Part shown: positions 33,778 through 42,685 of the stretch, in pieces | How the letters are laid out: every line of letters begins with the position of its first letter | Position numbering within the stretch: the first letter of the stretch is position 1 | Assembly: GCA_900769815.1 (NCBI GenBank) | Contig: CAAGID010000030.1 | Location: forward strand, 1 to 64,000 | DNA length: 64,000 nucleotides | Direction of reading: 5' to 3' | Origin: Clostridia bacterium | GTDB taxonomy: Bacteria; Bacillota; Clostridia; Christensenellales; QALW01 | The notes under the pieces: generated by a model | Databases searched by the model: none | What the model was told of the DNA's origin: nothing | Seen by the model: only the letters and a program-made list of their open reading frames with translations | Program-made: the position numbers and the translations under genes

Positions 33778-34504
33778 TCATTTCTCCCATAAGTGCAAGG
33801 ACAACTGCACCCGTTGCTATTGCGGCAGTTTCAGCACGAAGGATTCTTTTGCCTAAAGACACGCTGATAAAGCCCTGCTCTTTCAAAAATTTATGCTCGT
33901 CCTCAGTAATACCGCCTTCAGGGCCAATAAAATAACCTAAACATTCAGTCTTCTTAACAGTTTCCATAATGCTTTGAGTTTTTTCTTCCTCGTAGCAGAC
34001 TATTTTTTCACTGCACTCATTAAAATATTTTACAGCATCCTTTAATTTTACCGCTTTTAAAACTTCGGGGATACGGCTTCTACCACATTGTTTGCAGGCT
34101 TCAAGGGCAATTTTTTGCCATCTTTCCTGCTTCTTTTCTTCCTTTTTAGTATCCTCTATTTTAACTACCGTACGCTCGGTTATAATGGGAACGATTTTTG
34201 TAATACCAAGTTCGGTAACTTTTTGCACTAAAAAATCCATTTTCTCGTTTTTTATTACCGACTGAAAAAGTATTATCTCCGTTTCAGGCTCGTTTTCGTT
34301 TTTAACAGTTTTAATAATCTCTGCAGTACATTCTTCGCCGGAAGTAATAAGGGTACAGTATCTGTCTAATCCGTCACCTGTAGAAACGATTAATTCTTCT
34401 CCCTTTTCAAGGCGGAGAACTTTTGAAATATGTTTTGACTCACCACGGTCAAAATATACTCTATCGTCTTTTATATTGTCAGCGTTGCAATAGAACCTAC
34501 GCAT
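33770..34504 (-). CDS. rsmE: 16S rRNA m3U1498 methyltransferase
   Basis: A 244-residue SPOUT methyltransferase. An N-terminal PUA-like domain (GESKHISKVLRLEKGEEL) precedes the knotted domain with QSVIKNEKMDFLVQKVTELG, YFIGPEGGITEDE and SLGKRILRAETAAIA. It methylates N3 of U1498 in 16S rRNA. It is the first gene of a long unit rsmE-mtaB-HIT-dnaB-gld genes. Confidence 0.95.
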   Translation of the reverse strand: MRRFYCNADNIKDDRVYFDRGESKHISKVLRLEKGEELIVSTGDGLDRYCTLITSGEECTAEIIKTVKNENEPETEIILFQSVIKNEKMDFLVQKVTELGITKIVPIITERTVVKIEDTKKEEKKQERWQKIALEACKQCGRSRIPEVLKAVKLKDAVKYFNECSEKIVCYEEEKTQSIMETVKKTECLGYFIGPEGGITEDEHKFLKEQGFISVSLGKRILRAETAAIATGAVVLALMGEMNV

Positions 34505-34535
34505 ATAATACCCCTATTATCTTATTATTTAATAA

Positions 34536-34564
34536 ATTATACTATATAAAGCGAAAATTGTAAA
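34536..34564 (-). promoter_or_regulatory. sigma-A promoter of the rsmE operon
   Basis: Minus-strand TTTACA (34559-34564), 17-base spacer, TATAAT (34536-34541), 31 bases before rsmE. Confidence 0.7.
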
Positions 34565-34577
34565 CAAGAAAAAACTT

Positions 34578-34607
34578 GTCATATCTTAAAAAAAATCATC
34601 ATAGTTA
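34578..34607 (+). promoter_or_regulatory. candidate sigma-E promoter of spoIVA
   Basis: GTCATATC (34578-34585), 14-base spacer, CATAGTTA (34600-34607), resembling the mother-cell sigma-E pattern (TCATATT and CATACAAT type boxes). It lies 33 bases before spoIVA, a known sigma-E gene. No sigma-A promoter is seen in the same gap on this strand. Confidence 0.55.
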
Positions 34608-34640
34608 TTAGTGTGTTTAAAAGGTTAAGGAGGATAATTT

Positions 34641-36116
34641 GTGGAACAGTTTGATTTATACAAAGATATTTCTGAACGTACTAACGGTGATATTTACATA
34701 GGCGTTGTAGGCCCTGTACGCACAGGCAAATCTACCTTCATAAAAAAGTTTATGGATTTACAGGTACTGCCTAACATAAAAGACGAAAACGATAGACTTC
34801 GTGCTCTTGATGAGCTCCCTCAATCGGCAAGCGGAAAAACGATTATGACTACACAACCTAAATTTGTACCTAACGAGGCCGTTGAGATAAGCCTTGATGA
34901 GCATACAAGCGTCAAGGTACGGCTTGTTGACTGCGTAGGTTATCTTGTTGACGGTATTTTAGGTCATACTGAGGACAATATGCCAAGAATGGTAAGAACG
35001 CCCTGGTCAGATGACGAAATGCCCTTTGAAAAAGCCGCTGAATTAGGTACGAGAAAGGTTATTTGCGACCATTCAACCATCGGAATAGTGGTTACAAGCG
35101 ACGGCTCATTTACAGGACTTCCTCGAAGCAGTTATATTGATGCTGAGGAAAGAGTTATCTCTGAGCTTAAGGAATGTAAAAAGCCTTTCCTTGTTATTCT
35201 TAATTCAAGTGAGCCTTACTCAATGGAAACCCAAAAGCTTCAGCTCGCCCTTGAAGAAAAATACAAGGTGCCCATACTTGCCGTAAACGTATCTGAAATG
35301 GAATTACCTGATATACGTGCTATTCTTGAAAAAGTATTATTTGAATTCCCCTTAAAAGAATTGCGTATTCGCATCCCACGCTGGATTCAGGCATTGCCCT
35401 CTGACCATCCCCTTATTGAGGAAATTTTTAAAAGCATCTCTTTCGACGGACAGATGCTTAAAATGTGTCATTATGCCGAGCTATTATCAGATTTCCAACC
35501 CAGCGAAAACATAAAAGGAATCTCCCTTGATAAGGTGCTTTTAGGTGAAGGTGCAGTAACCTATGACCTTAATGTGAACGCAGACCTTTTCTATAAAATT
35601 TTAGGGGAAGAATGCGGTACTGAAATTAAGGGCGATTATCATCTCATTACCCTTATGCGTGATTTGTTAAGTGCAAAGAAAGAATACGACCGCATTAAAG
35701 ATGCTTTGGAACAGGTACGCCTTACAGGTTACGGCGTTGTTTCGCCCTCAATGGAAGAAATGACCTTAGAAGAGCCAAAAATTGTAAAACAGGGCGGACA
35801 TTTTGGCATAAAATTAAAGGCAAGTGCTCCAAGTTTACACTTAATGCAGGTAAACATTGCAACGGAAGTCAATCCCATAGTAGGCAGTGAAAAGCAAAGC
35901 GAGGAGCTTGTAAATTATCTTATGAGCGAATTTGAAAACGATCCGCAAAGAATTTGGGAAAGCAATATGTTCGGAAAAAGCCTTAACTCATTGGTTATGG
36001 AGGGGCTTGACACAAAACTTAATAATATGCCCTTTGAGGCAAGAAAAAAGATACAGAAAACTATGGAGCGCATCGTAAATGACGGTAGCGGCGGTCTTAT
36101 CTGCATACTTATCTGA
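34641..36116 (+). CDS. spoIVA: stage IV sporulation protein A (spore coat morphogenetic ATPase)
   Basis: A 491-residue complete SpoIVA. The TRAFAC-type P-loop is GPVRTGKST (about 24-32), followed by KTIMTTQPKFVPNEA and VDCVGYLVDG (Walker B region), the long middle domain, and the C-terminal tail ending GGLICILI that contacts SpoVM. It hydrolyses ATP to polymerise the basal coat layer on the forespore. The start is GTG after AAGGAGG. Its presence shows a sporulating lineage. Confidence 0.97.
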   Translation: MEQFDLYKDISERTNGDIYIGVVGPVRTGKSTFIKKFMDLQVLPNIKDENDRLRALDELPQSASGKTIMTTQPKFVPNEAVEISLDEHTSVKVRLVDCVGYLVDGILGHTEDNMPRMVRTPWSDDEMPFEKAAELGTRKVICDHSTIGIVVTSDGSFTGLPRSSYIDAEERVISELKECKKPFLVILNSSEPYSMETQKLQLALEEKYKVPILAVNVSEMELPDIRAILEKVLFEFPLKELRIRIPRWIQALPSDHPLIEEIFKSISFDGQMLKMCHYAELLSDFQPSENIKGISLDKVLLGEGAVTYDLNVNADLFYKILGEECGTEIKGDYHLITLMRDLLSAKKEYDRIKDALEQVRLTGYGVVSPSMEEMTLEEPKIVKQGGHFGIKLKASAPSLHLMQVNIATEVNPIVGSEKQSEELVNYLMSEFENDPQRIWESNMFGKSLNSLVMEGLDTKLNNMPFEARKKIQKTMERIVNDGSGGLICILI

Positions 36117-36130
36117 AAATTCAATAAATA

Positions 36131-36174
36131 AAGCACTTATGCATATATGTTAATATATACATAAGTGCCTTTTT
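36131..36174. terminator. bidirectional terminator after spoIVA
   Basis: Arms AAGCACTTATG and CATAAGTGC with further AT pairing inside, followed on the plus strand by CTTTTT. It lies between convergent spoIVA and the thioesterase gene. Confidence 0.75.
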
Positions 36175-36874
36175 ATTTAGTTATTTTACAGGAAAACATA
36201 AGATTTTCTTTTTGCATCCCCTTTGCAAGAATAACGTCGTTCTCCTCTATAAAAATTGCCGTTTCTTCGCCGGTTAATTCCTTGTGAAAATCCAGCTGAA
36301 AAGTTTTTATATTCAAAGGTTTTTGAGGTTTCATGGCATTTATAACGTAATCGGCATAGCGGATATTATTAACGTGATCATTGGAATCAAAGTCCGAAAA
36401 TCCGCTCGCAATAATATACTGTGGCTCGGTTTCATTAAAATCAGGTACCCTTATAAGCTTTTCATCAAAAACTTCATCCTGACAGAAGCGGTCAATATTT
36501 TTATAAACGTCAGTTACTCTTGCAAGCTTGCGGGTATCCTTATCAATTACTGCCCATTGGCTTGTACCTTTAATAATTACTTTTCCGATTTCATCAAAAA
36601 TCTGATAACTCCTTATAAAATCAAGGCGTTTAGGTTCTAACGGCCAAGTTGCCACAGTAACGTTTTCATACATTCCGGGCATTCTTATAACTTCATATTT
36701 AACTTTAAGAATAACCCACAAAAAACCTCTTTCGAGCATCGCATTAAAGCCAACGCCCAATTTTTCGGCGTGAAGCCCTGCAACAGTTTGGAAAAGATCA
36801 AGGATAGCACTTGGTTTTATCTCTAAAAACCTGTCAAAATCGGAACTTCTTAAATTGTACTGTTTTTTAAACAT
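36173..36874 (-). CDS. acyl-ACP thioesterase family protein
   Basis: A 233-residue double hot-dog protein of the bacterial FatA/FatB-like family, which releases fatty acids from acyl carrier protein. N-terminal hot dog: FDRFLEIKPSAILDLFQTVAGLHAE; second: SDFDSNDHVNNIRYADYVINA, containing the Asn-His catalytic residues. The start ATG at 36872-36874 follows AGGAA; an ATG 21 bases further upstream lacks a ribosome site. It follows the UlaG-like hydrolase gene closely. Confidence 0.88.
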   Translation of the reverse strand: MFKKQYNLRSSDFDRFLEIKPSAILDLFQTVAGLHAEKLGVGFNAMLERGFLWVILKVKYEVIRMPGMYENVTVATWPLEPKRLDFIRSYQIFDEIGKVIIKGTSQWAVIDKDTRKLARVTDVYKNIDRFCQDEVFDEKLIRVPDFNETEPQYIIASGFSDFDSNDHVNNIRYADYVINAMKPQKPLNIKTFQLDFHKELTGEETAIFIEENDVILAKGMQKENLMFSCKITK

Positions 36875-36885
36875 AGCTTTATTTC

Positions 36886-37500
36886 CTATTCGCATACAGA
36901 GGGTACAACTATCAGATTATTTTCATCAGGAAGTTCAAAAAACTCGCTTGTGGTGGTAACTGCAATTTTTCTGTCTGATTTAGTTAAAAAGTCAGATAAA
37001 TTTTCTAAAACCTCAAAGCCGTATTTGCCGTTTCTATAGTGCATTGGAATGACAATTTCAGGCTCAACCTTTTTAATTACTTCCCAGGCTTCCTCAATAT
37101 TTATTGTATAAGTACCGCCGATGGGAATCATAAGACAATGGCAATTTTTAATAAAGGGAAGCTGTTGGTCATTTATAACGTGACCTAAATCGCCTAAATG
37201 TACGTATTTTTTATTGTTGCAGGTAATAATATGAACGATATTCTCTCCTCTCTTTGCACCTTTTTCCTTATCGTGAAAGGTCTTCATCATAGTGATCCCA
37301 AAAGGATTCTGTACTCCCGATACCTTACGCTTTATCCCCGAAACTGCATTATGGTCAAAATGGTCGTGACTGCACAAAACCATATCTGCCCCTGTTTTAA
37401 CGTCTTTGTAACCGTCAACGTCCTTAAAGGGGTCTATTACTATTTTGTAGCCATTCTCATTAAACAAAAAACAGGAATGACCGAAATATGTTATTTTCAT
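36886..37500 (-). CDS. UlaG-like metallo-beta-lactamase-fold hydrolase
   Basis: A 204-residue MBL-fold protein of the UPF0173/UlaG-like group: MKITYFGHSCFLF at the N-terminus, metal motif CSHDHFDHNA, later GDLGHV and IPMHYRNG. The substrate is unknown; UlaG hydrolyses L-ascorbate-6-phosphate lactone, but no ascorbate genes are near. The start follows AAAGGAG. Confidence 0.88.
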   Translation of the reverse strand: MKITYFGHSCFLFNENGYKIVIDPFKDVDGYKDVKTGADMVLCSHDHFDHNAVSGIKRKVSGVQNPFGITMMKTFHDKEKGAKRGENIVHIITCNNKKYVHLGDLGHVINDQQLPFIKNCHCLMIPIGGTYTINIEEAWEVIKKVEPEIVIPMHYRNGKYGFEVLENLSDFLTKSDRKIAVTTTSEFFELPDENNLIVVPSVCE

Positions 37501-37548
37501 TTTGTACTCCTTTAAATAAAGGGTCGAAATTAATAGACCCTTTGTAAA

Positions 37549-39339
37549 TTACTCTAATACTGCCTTAATACGGCGAACGCCTGCCGATGAGCTTTCTTCT
37601 TTCTTAATCTTGAATTTACCAAGCTCGCCTGTACGGCTTGCGTGAGGACCGCCACAGATTTCCTTTGAATACTGACCCATTGTGTAAACCTTAACAACAG
37701 TATCATACTTGCTCTCAAATAAGCCGATAGCGCCTGATGCTTTTGCTTCTTCAAGAGGCATCTGTTCACAGATAATTTCAACGTCAGCTTCTATAGCCTC
37801 ATTAACAAGCTTTTCAACCTCGTCAAGCTCTTCTCTTGTAACCTTTCTGCCGAAAGTGAAGTCAAAGCGGAGACGCTCGGAAGTAATGTTACTGCCCTTC
37901 TGTGCTACATCTGGGTCGTTAAGAACTTTGCGGAGTGCTGAATGCATAAGGTGCGTTGCAGTGTGAAGTCTTGCAGTTTCTTCTGTCTGCTCGGCAAGAC
38001 CGCCCTTAAAGCGTTGCTCTGATCCTTGTGAAGACTTTTTTTGATGTTCCTTAAAGCATTCTTCAAAGCCTGCCATATCAACCGTATAGCCCTTTTCCTT
38101 TGCCATTTCGCCTGTAAGCTCAGGTGGGAAGCCAAAGGTATCATAAAGATGGAAGGTTGTATTGCCGTCAACAACGGTTTTATTTTCTTTCTGCATCTGA
38201 TTTGAAACTTTTTCAAATTCCTTAAGTCCCTGCTTAAGCGTGCGTGTAAAGCGTTCTTCTTCAAGCTTAAGCTGTTCAATAATAAATGCACTGTTTTGGC
38301 TAAGCTCAGGATATACTGCTTTATACTGCTCAATATATACCTTTGAAATTTCAACAATTGAGTTTACCGGCATATCAAGAGAGTTTGCAAAACGGATTGC
38401 ACGGCGGATAAGTCTTCTTAAAACGTAACCCTGGTCAACGTTTGAAGGCGTAACTGCCTTGGGGTCGCCTAAAATAAAGGTTGCGGTACGAATATGGTCG
38501 GCAATAACGCGGAATGCCTTTGTAACATCTTCGCTTTCGCCGTATTTCTTGCCTGAAATTTCTGCGATTTTAGCTAAGGATGCAGTAAAAAGATCAGTTT
38601 CATATACTGATTTTACGCCCTGGAGAACGCCGATTGTGCGCTCAAGACCCATACCTGTATCAACGTTCTTTTTCTGAAGCTGAGAAAGCGTACCGTCAGC
38701 ATTTCGGTTATACTGCATAAATACGTCGTTCCAGATTTCAAGGTACTTACCGCAATCGCAGGCAGGAGAACACTCATCACAGCACTTGGACTTGCCGGTA
38801 TCAATAAACATTTCAGTATCAGGGCCGCAGGGACCCTGTGTACCTGCCCACCACCAGTTATTTTCCTTGGGAAGGTAGAAAATATGGTCTTCCTTTACTC
38901 CGTTCTCCATCCAATACGATGCAGCTTCGGTATCCTTGGGGCTGTCCTCATCCCCTGCAAAAACCGTAAAATAAAGTTTATCGGGGTCAAGACCAAGCCA
39001 TTCCTTTGAGGTTAAAAACTCATAAGACCAGGTAATTGCTTCTTTCTTAAAATAATCGCCCAATGACCAGTTACCTAACATTTCAAAGAATGTAAGGTGT
39101 GATGCATCGCCAACTTCATCAATATCGCCTGTACGAACACACTTCTGTACGTCAGTAAGACGTGTGCCCTGGGGATGAGGCTGACCTAAAAGGTAAGGTA
39201 CCAACGGATGCATACCTGCCGTTGTAAAAAGTACGCTGGGGTCATTTTCAGGGATAAGGGATGCGCCTTCAATTACCGCGTGACCCTTAGAATGGAAAAA
39301 GTTAATAAATTTACTTCTGAGTTCATCTGATTTTATCAT
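37549..39339 (-). CDS. alaS: alanyl-tRNA synthetase, short form without C-Ala domain
   Basis: A 596-residue enzyme with the complete class II catalytic core (FTTAGMHPLVPYLLG; FFEMLGNWSLGDYF), tRNA-recognition helices and the editing domain with zinc ligands HTATH and CGGPHAS. It ends with SSSAGVRRIKAVLE, just after the editing domain. Typical bacterial AlaRS has about 870 residues, with a C-Ala domain beyond this point. Only 48 bases separate its stop from the next gene, with no remnant. Charging and editing motifs are intact, so it is likely functional. Confidence 0.93.
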   Translation of the reverse strand: MIKSDELRSKFINFFHSKGHAVIEGASLIPENDPSVLFTTAGMHPLVPYLLGQPHPQGTRLTDVQKCVRTGDIDEVGDASHLTFFEMLGNWSLGDYFKKEAITWSYEFLTSKEWLGLDPDKLYFTVFAGDEDSPKDTEAASYWMENGVKEDHIFYLPKENNWWWAGTQGPCGPDTEMFIDTGKSKCCDECSPACDCGKYLEIWNDVFMQYNRNADGTLSQLQKKNVDTGMGLERTIGVLQGVKSVYETDLFTASLAKIAEISGKKYGESEDVTKAFRVIADHIRTATFILGDPKAVTPSNVDQGYVLRRLIRRAIRFANSLDMPVNSIVEISKVYIEQYKAVYPELSQNSAFIIEQLKLEEERFTRTLKQGLKEFEKVSNQMQKENKTVVDGNTTFHLYDTFGFPPELTGEMAKEKGYTVDMAGFEECFKEHQKKSSQGSEQRFKGGLAEQTEETARLHTATHLMHSALRKVLNDPDVAQKGSNITSERLRFDFTFGRKVTREELDEVEKLVNEAIEADVEIICEQMPLEEAKASGAIGLFESKYDTVVKVYTMGQYSKEICGGPHASRTGELGKFKIKKEESSSAGVRRIKAVLE

Positions 39340-39377
39340 AAAAAATTCTCCGTTTCAGTATTTATAAACATAAATAT

Positions 39378-39406
39378 ATTATATATAATACTAGGGTTTG
39401 TGTCAA
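39378..39406 (-). promoter_or_regulatory. sigma-A promoter of alaS
   Basis: Minus-strand TTGACA (39401-39406), 17-base spacer, TATAAT (39378-39383), 38 bases before the start. The leader is too short for a T-box. Confidence 0.8.
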
Positions 39407-39409
39407 TTT

Positions 39410-40240
39410 CTATTTGTATAAACTTCTTAATATTTGAATTTCTTTTTTGTATCCGTCAAGCTCGTTAGGTGTTTCAAGTAAGAAAGGTATGCCTTTTAAG
39501 GCTTTATGGTTAATTATTCTTTCAAAAGCATCGATGCCGATAAAGCCCTCGCCTATCTTCTGATGTCTGTCCTTATGACTTTTAAAAGGGTTCATCGTAT
39601 CGTTTATATGAATAGCTTTAAGCCGATCTAATCCGATAACCTTATCAAATTTTTCTAACACTCCGTCAAGGTCATTTACAATATCATAGCCTGCATCAAA
39701 AACGTGGCACGTATCAAGGCAAACGCCAAGCTTTTCTTTTAATTGAGTGTTATCTATTATTTTTCTTAATTCCTCAAAGGTTGAGCCTACTTCACTACCC
39801 TTTCCCGACATCGTTTCCAATAAAACCGTTGTAGTAGTTTCCGTTGTTAAAACACGGTTTAATATATCACAAATAAGTTCAATACCTTTGTCAATACCCT
39901 GTCCTACGTGACTTCCGGGATGGAAATTATATAATTGGTTAGGTGTATATTCCATTCTTGAAAGGTCATCTTTAAACACACTATAGGCAAAAGCACGGGT
40001 TTCCTCTTTATCTGAACACGGATTAAGAGTATAAGGAGCGTGTGCAAGAATTTTTGCAAAGTTATTTTCCTTTTGAAAAACGTTAAAGGCATCGGTATCA
40101 TCTTTATCTATTGCCTTTGCCGCACCTCCTCGTGGATTACGGGTAAAAAACTGAAAAGTGTTTGCACCTAACTCTTTAGCCGTTTGTCCCATATTAAGAT
40201 ATCCCTTTGATGAAGATAAATGACAACCTATATTAAGCAT
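39410..40240 (-). CDS. nfo: deoxyribonuclease IV (apurinic/apyrimidinic endonuclease)
   Basis: A 276-residue TIM-barrel endonuclease IV. Zinc ligands lie in [70 protein letters not shown] and FLLETP. It cleaves AP sites in base-excision repair and is common in spore formers. It has its own promoter; the start follows AGGTG. Confidence 0.96.
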   Translation of the reverse strand: MLNIGCHLSSSKGYLNMGQTAKELGANTFQFFTRNPRGGAAKAIDKDDTDAFNVFQKENNFAKILAHAPYTLNPCSDKEETRAFAYSVFKDDLSRMEYTPNQLYNFHPGSHVGQGIDKGIELICDILNRVLTTETTTTVLLETMSGKGSEVGSTFEELRKIIDNTQLKEKLGVCLDTCHVFDAGYDIVNDLDGVLEKFDKVIGLDRLKAIHINDTMNPFKSHKDRHQKIGEGFIGIDAFERIINHKALKGIPFLLETPNELDGYKKEIQILRSLYK

Positions 40241-40270
40241 AAAATCACCTGCATAAAAATCATTTATATA

Positions 40271-40299
40271 ATTATACCAATTTTTTCTATTTTTTGCAA
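40271..40299 (-). promoter_or_regulatory. sigma-A promoter of nfo
   Basis: Minus-strand TTGCAA (40294-40299), 17-base spacer, TATAAT (40271-40276). Confidence 0.6.
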
Positions 40300-40316
40300 T
40301 ATGTAAAATTACTGCC

Positions 40317-41405
40317 TCAAGAATGAGACAGTATTTTTTTCTGTGCTTTTTCCTTGATAAGCATAATCACCCACATTATTATGGGTATAATGAATAGGAA
40401 AATAAGATTCAGGGGAATAAAGATTTTTTCGGACAGCAATTCAAGCTCAAAGGTTGTTTTGCCCATCATTGGCACGAGAGTTACGCATATTACAAAAAAA
40501 GGAATAAGAAGTTCCTTTGTGTTGCTTATTCGTGTTATACCCCCAAACAGTTTTACCGTTGCCGCACCGATAAAGGATATAAGCACAAAATCCGAAAGTA
40601 TCCATAAAGTAATAACAAAGGCCTCTATATGCTGTAAAAACTCGCCTAAGGAAATCTGCTTTACAACAGAGAAAAAGGGATATGGCAGTTTTTCAATAAT
40701 TTTTGGTCCCAAAGTGCCGATAACCGTTATAAAGAGCCACACCGTAAACAAGGTAACTGCTATTGTACCGAAAATTGCCTGTTTTTTAAACCTTTCCCTT
40801 TCATTGATTTCATCGAGAAAGAATAATACGAAGGTAATATAACCAAAGCTTGCTACGTTAAATACCGCAACGTGCGTAAGACTTCTCCAATCATATATGG
40901 GCACAAGAACCTTTGTTTCAACATCAGGTGTTAAAAATGCAAGCAATATAACGGAAACAACCATAATTGTAGGTAAAAGTAATTCGTTCATTCTTGCAAT
41001 AACGCTGATGCCGTTTCTAAGTGCATAAATACAGATAGCCACAAGAATTATTACAAAAATATCCATACCGATTTCGGTATATATGGTGCTTGCTACACGT
41101 TGTGCATAATAGCGAATCTGTATACTTGTTAATAGGGTGCCCCATATAACGTAGATAACACCCATAATCTTGCTTATTATGGTGCCAAAGGAATATTCCA
41201 TTTGCTGATAAAAGTTTCTGTTTCTTTTTATGAGCGACCACAGTACAAATATAAAAAGTATTATAAATGCACCTGAAAACAATGGTGCTATCCAACTTGA
41301 TTGGTCTCCCCTGCCTGAAACAAAGGAGGAAAAAAGTCTTACTGCAGGGGAAAACACCATTGCAACTATTATCATAAGTGCCTGACGCATAGATATTTTT
41401 TTCAT
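40317..41405 (-). CDS. spore germinant receptor permease subunit (GerAB family)
   Basis: A 362-residue protein with ten membrane helices, of the APC-related endospore germination permease family. It begins [27 protein letters not shown]. The B subunit sits in the spore inner membrane and recognises the germinant. The start ATG at 41403-41405 follows GAGGTGG; an upstream GTG overlaps that site. It is the last gene of the ger operon and overlaps the 57-residue small membrane gene by one base. Confidence 0.92.
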   Translation of the reverse strand: MKKISMRQALMIIVAMVFSPAVRLFSSFVSGRGDQSSWIAPLFSGAFIILFIFVLWSLIKRNRNFYQQMEYSFGTIISKIMGVIYVIWGTLLTSIQIRYYAQRVASTIYTEIGMDIFVIILVAICIYALRNGISVIARMNELLLPTIMVVSVILLAFLTPDVETKVLVPIYDWRSLTHVAVFNVASFGYITFVLFFLDEINERERFKKQAIFGTIAVTLFTVWLFITVIGTLGPKIIEKLPYPFFSVVKQISLGEFLQHIEAFVITLWILSDFVLISFIGAATVKLFGGITRISNTKELLIPFFVICVTLVPMMGKTTFELELLSEKIFIPLNLIFLFIIPIIMWVIMLIKEKAQKKILSHS

Positions 41406-41578
41406 TACGCCCACCTCTTTACTATATCCGCTAAAGTGGGCTCAATCATAATATTTATCAGCCCCAATATTACTGCAATAAGCGTCAATAAAAGATATAT
41501 CCCCTTATTTTCAACCTTTCTCACTATAAATACTTTTATAAAACTATATATAAAAAACAGAATAAAAAGATATTTCAT
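41405..41578 (-). CDS. 57-residue two-helix membrane protein, candidate Ger D subunit
   Basis: A small gene between the C and B subunits. It starts immediately after the GerC-like stop (TAA ATG) with GGGGGC as a ribosome site inside that gene's end. It stops in TAATG, overlapping the GerB-like start. The product begins MKYLFILFFIYSFIKVFIV, has a polar turn (RKVENKG), a second hydrophobic segment (about 28-45) and a short charged tail. Small two-helix D proteins near Bacillus ger operons modulate germination; this is a positional and topological analogue. Confidence 0.75.
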   Translation of the reverse strand: MKYLFILFFIYSFIKVFIVRKVENKGIYLLLTLIAVILGLINIMIEPTLADIVKRWA

Positions 41579-42685
41579 TTAATCGCCCCCTTGTTTTACG
41601 GGTTTTCCTGAAGTCTTTGACGGGTCAAGCTTTGAATCTACTGAGATTTCAAAAGTTATCTTAGAAAAAGTTTCGCCCCAAGCATCAATATATTTTTCTG
41701 CAGTTTTAGGCGAAATGTTATGAAAAGAGTCGCCAAAGGTGGCAACGTCGCACTTTTTACTTTTTAAATAAATTAGCGTTTCTTTCGTAATCCTCTCTAT
41801 TTCGCCATTTTGAAAATCAATAATTTTTTCACTTAACATACTATCGAATTTTTCAATATCACTGTCAGCCTGAAGGACTTCCGTCTGAAAATTTATACCA
41901 ATTTTAAAAATTCCGTCCTCCATTTTGATTTTCGATTTAAAATCAGAAACTTTAATAGTGACTTTTTTTTCATCAATATCACTTATTAAAACAAGATTTT
42001 CAACGTCGCTGTTTAAAAAGTTTATACCTAACGACTTTTCCTTATCGGCAAAATCAAGAACACGATCTTTCTCAAATATGCAGTAGCCTTCAACTCTGAA
42101 TCCGTCTTTTTCGTTGTCAGTAACTATATATGGCAAATATGGTGAGCGAAAGGGGTCTTCAAGCATCTCAACAAGCTGTGATAATTCCACCTGTCCTGAC
42201 GACGAGGTGCTGTAATTTGATTCAAGAAGCTTCGTTATCCTGTCAGAAATATGTCTTTCTTGACCGCTGTTATCTTCAATTATCTTTTTTGCTTCTTCGC
42301 CTTTTACCACAATTACCGGAATATCAAACCTTAATTCATCTGACCTGACAAGATAATCAACCGTATCTATAATACCTTTGCGTGCCATATTTTCGCCTAA
42401 TAATACGCAGCTTATCTGCCCAAAAAACATTTTGTTATCAGTTGATGCTTCAAGCATATTAAAACCCTCTGAAAGAGTTTCACATTCAACGGAAATATAG
42501 TCCTTGCTTTCTACCTTCTCGGTATCCTTTGATTTTGGCAACTGTATTCCCGCAGTTACCCTTAGCCCTTTTTCACATTCATCTATTGCAATTATTTTTA
42601 CAAAAGCTATTTCGTCTATCTGCTCCCCTTCTTTACAAGAACAGAACAATAAAGGAATAAGCAATATCAGTAATAATTTTTTCAT
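41579..42685 (-). CDS. spore germinant receptor lipoprotein subunit (GerAC family)
   Basis: A 368-residue lipoprotein with signal MKKLLLILLIPLLFCSC and lipidated Cys at residue 17. The mature part follows the Ger(x)C pattern (EIAFVKIIAIDECEKGLRVTAGIQLP; MARKGIIDTVDYLVRSDELRFDIPVIVVKG; NSDVENLVLISD). The C subunit lies on the outer face of the spore inner membrane. The start overlaps the GerA-like stop (ATGA) and has GGAGGAG. Confidence 0.92.
   Translation of the reverse strand: MKKLLLILLIPLLFCSCKEGEQIDEIAFVKIIAIDECEKGLRVTAGIQLPKSKDTEKVESKDYISVECETLSEGFNMLEASTDNKMFFGQISCVLLGENMARKGIIDTVDYLVRSDELRFDIPVIVVKGEEAKKIIEDNSGQERHISDRITKLLESNYSTSSSGQVELSQLVEMLEDPFRSPYLPYIVTDNEKDGFRVEGYCIFEKDRVLDFADKEKSLGINFLNSDVENLVLISDIDEKKVTIKVSDFKSKIKMEDGIFKIGINFQTEVLQADSDIEKFDSMLSEKIIDFQNGEIERITKETLIYLKSKKCDVATFGDSFHNISPKTAEKYIDAWGETFSKITFEISVDSKLDPSKTSGKPVKQGGD

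Noticed and set aside
39340..39409. T-box leader before alaS
   Set aside because: The promoter lies 38 bases before the start, leaving no room for a T-box structure.
40311..40332. Strong terminator after the GerB-type gene
   Set aside because: A 9-pair stem with one mismatch exists, but the T-run is on the plus strand only, where no gene ends; on the minus strand it is weak, so it was not listed.
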